DNA of 64,000 nucleotides, taken from contig NC_069133.1 in assembly GCF_026914265.1 (NCBI RefSeq), positions 9,121,937-9,185,936 on the forward strand. Reading direction: 5' to 3'. The stretch is from Mya arenaria. Taxonomy: Eukaryota > Mollusca > Bivalvia > Myida > Myidae. The notes under the pieces are model-generated. The model made no database searches and was not told where the DNA came from. It saw only the letters and a program-made list of their open reading frames with translations. Numbering within the stretch: the first letter of the stretch is position 1; each line of letters opens with the position of its first letter. Positions 63,101 to 64,000 of the stretch are shown here, one piece after another. The translations under genes and the position numbers were made by a program.

Positions 63101-64000
63101 TTCTTTATGGTTATTTCTCTTAGGTAATGGTATGTCAGTCACCTCTTGGTCTTTTACACTGGAGCAGAGCCAGGCTGCTCCATATAGTTCATCAGTCTCA
63201 TACGGCTGACTTATAGACAGATCAGGTGTAGTTTCTCTACTCGGTTTATCATCAAAACTTATCGGATTTCCTTCAGTTCTTCTTACCAAGGTTTCATACT
63301 GTCCAATATCATCCTTATTACTTACAGCACCACTATCACAGTTAGAAAGATTGCTTGGTACACTTTTGGGCTCAGCCCTAGCAGGCAATTCTTTATACAA
63401 GGCACTTGGAGAAGTTTGTTCTTTGGCTGTAGGTTTTGGATAATCATACAGGGATAACGCATCCTGAAGTTCAGTATTGGAATAAGTATCCTTTTCAACA
63501 CATGCTTGGGGGATAGGGGCCTGACCCAGTGAATTTAAGGTGGGACTATCTGATCGTTGATTTAGGGAATGCAAGTATGAGTTTGCATTTACAGAAACAC
63601 TGTGTGCTACTGGAGGGTCAGCTGTTTCCCTGCTGACACCAAGAGAGTCAAGTCGTTCACCAGGCTCTGGAGGAATACAAGACTCAGCCTCTTCTTCTTC
63701 AGTGGTGTCTGACTTCCTATTTCGCAGCCAGAATGAGGCTCCAAGAAAATCAGCATCTTCAGAAGTATCTGATTCTTGTGGGTGAACACTTACTATCTCA
63801 GGCAGACTAGTTACTCTGTCATCATCATCATCATCATTCTTTGTTCTGACAGCATGTCTGCTTTCAACATGCGGTTTGTTTGCACTAAATCTTGGAGAAG
63901 GTTCATTTTCAGAATCAGAGCTATCTGAAGAGGAATCAAAGAAACTTTTCTCTTTCTGAGAAGGTTCCTGGTCATGACCTTTGAAGTTGGTATATGAGCC
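57046..64000 (-). CDS. Long proline-rich protein with C-terminal PDZ-like domain (5' end outside window)
   Basis: Six exons in reverse: 64000-62140 (open at the edge), 60891-60678, 59806-59673, 59320-59208, 57616-57476 and 57171-57046, ending TGA. All junction phases agree (1, 2, 1, 0, 0), giving at least 862 residues. The visible N-terminal ~620 residues are acidic, Ser-rich and look disordered. They end in SH3-ligand-type proline stretches (RPPVPSPPNRR, IPIAPPRRNKK, PLPRRPGLPPPPSRQK, PAVPPRPS, APIPPRRPPS). The C-terminal exons hold WICGWDVKKFPRLYDKFHIG, DELTAINDVQVSE, as in a PDZ fold, then VDPNGLASRHGL, NWMLTEVN and VVVQPSDLVKEIKK. It looks like a cytoplasmic scaffold joining SH3 and PDZ partners. 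I do not recognise a named orthologue. Confidence 0.82.
57476..57616 (-). CDS. PDZ-type gene, penultimate exon
   Basis: 47 codons, IIYVDPNGLASRHGLPNKAK then NWMLTEVNMRPLNLFSKNQE. Acceptor ttcttcag. The donor gtttgg is weak but phase-consistent. Confidence 0.85.
57617..59207. other. Intron with 60-bp array
   Basis: Holds the 60-bp minisatellite at 58411-59056. Otherwise AT-rich with no exon. Confidence 0.6.
58411..59056. repeat. 60-bp minisatellite, 11 units
   Basis: Units start exactly every 60 bases at 58411, 58471 and so on to 59011. Each reads attattaaagccagagttat, agaccttgctgtgcctgtgc, ttaatggacaacacttacta. Units differ at only a few positions. The last is cut short and joins cattgtctctagcaac-type sequence of the dispersed family. 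Sixty is divisible by three, so both strands are open; I do not call it coding. Confidence 0.95.
59208..59320 (-). CDS. PDZ-type gene exon
   Basis: 113 bases in phase with its neighbours. Encodes ESIEITINRTPLAQVFAIQR and GECLGIRRDGTSAE, which fit the last PDZ strands and start of the following segment. Acceptor tgttccag, donor gtagga. Confidence 0.82.
59321..59672. other. Intron
   Basis: AT-rich, no feature seen. Confidence 0.6.
59673..59806 (-). CDS. PDZ-type gene exon (PDZ core)
   Basis: 134 bases. Encodes ICGWDVKKFPRLYDKFHIGD, ELTAINDVQVSELAFANKLV; the F.IGDEL..IN...V pattern is a PDZ core. Acceptor ttttcctaag, donor gtaatt. Confidence 0.85.
60230..60677 (-). repeat. 5'-splice-site minisatellite in the PDZ-type gene
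   Basis: On the gene's strand, about 14 units of 31-34 bp read gtttgagcttgagaatatgg then tgggcttgtga. The true exon 60891-60678 ends gggagaatatg and its donor is gtgggt, so each unit repeats the exon end gagaatatg plus the donor gtggg(c/t)ttgtga. Alternate units have a 3-bp insertion (gagaataatcatg). Confidence 0.88.
60678..60891 (-). CDS. PDZ-type gene exon
   Basis: 214 bases. Encodes HGGARPKTIHLSC, then NLKQNQVDIIRAEIESTGGL and HFTSGLALVECFGRI. Acceptor ggccatcag. The donor ATG|gtgggt is chosen because it alone gives the phase needed for the next exon. Confidence 0.78.
60892..62139. other. Intron with dispersed repeats
   Basis: 61130-61800 holds several tandem-like copies of a dispersed repeat; 61830-61945 holds a fragment with attgtctctggcaacat. 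No exon seen. Confidence 0.5.
61130..61800. repeat. Dispersed repeat with internal reiteration
   Basis: Units contain gagctctaatggatat, gtagatactgtacaagtttc, gttaacaaggaattgtttac and caaggcccataatctaggca, recurring about four times. A single related fragment is at 53941-54070. Confidence 0.7.
62140..64000 (-). CDS. PDZ-type gene, large 5' exon (runs off the window)
   Basis: 1861 bases open from the window edge, ending phase 1 at donor gtaggt (62139). Encodes 620 residues with an Asp6 run, acidic TTEEEEAE, two short aromatic pieces (FLGASFWLRNRKS and LYGAAWLCSS), a basic KHKHMSKIKKMFSRK patch, and the proline-rich SH3-ligand cluster near the end. The first visible codon is not the start. Confidence 0.85.

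Overview
This is eukaryotic, AT-rich, intron-rich genomic DNA with a heavy and varied load of transposable elements and minisatellites. A tRNA-headed SINE pair, several LINE tails, many foldback MITEs and a paired set of tetraspanin genes all fit a lophotrochozoan, most likely a bivalve mollusc. That placement is inference from repeat style; nothing here fixes the species. There is no operon, no rRNA and no CRISPR array.

Layout. 1-6.4 kb is gene-free, with a SINE (1098-1401) and a reverse-strand LINE relic (4800-5717). 6.4-22.5 kb and 26.4-52.6 kb are two diverged copies of one segmental duplication, each carrying a seven-exon tetraspanin gene on the + strand. Gene A has exons from 6946 to 20560 (287 aa). 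Gene B has exons from 26941 to 41745 (285 aa) and a second candidate first exon at 31366. Exon sizes and phases match almost exactly, and both proteins keep the tetraspanin hallmarks: four membrane segments, CCG, PYSCC and GC, with eight cysteines in the large loop. Between the genes lie an 84-bp satellite (22.9-24.1 kb) and a ~178-bp satellite that flips orientation (24.5-25.9 kb). Downstream of gene B, a ~9-kb DNA transposon (43025-52038) with 41-bp perfect terminal inverted repeats has inserted; the paralogous site behind gene A is empty. It carries an ORF joining a DD35E integrase to an OTU-type cysteine protease, followed by an acidic hexapeptide repeat and a frameshifted tail that resembles an F-box. 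57.0-64.0 kb holds the 3' six exons of a reverse-strand gene for a long, proline-rich protein with a C-terminal PDZ-like domain; its 5' end is outside the window.

The most unusual pattern is that several large intronic minisatellites appear to be built from exon-intron junctions. In both tetraspanin genes the intron before the third-membrane-segment exon is filled with repeats containing its 3' splice site (tgtgtttcag). The intron after the CCG exon is filled with repeats containing the exon's 3' end plus its 5' splice site. The unrelated PDZ-type gene shows the same thing at 60.2-60.7 kb with its own donor site. The result is dozens of decoy splice sites beside the true ones, conserved in position between paralogues. 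One array even contains a 32-bp exact copy of exon sequence.

All exon calls come from reading frame continuity, splice consensus and comparison of the two paralogues. No transcript evidence was available.
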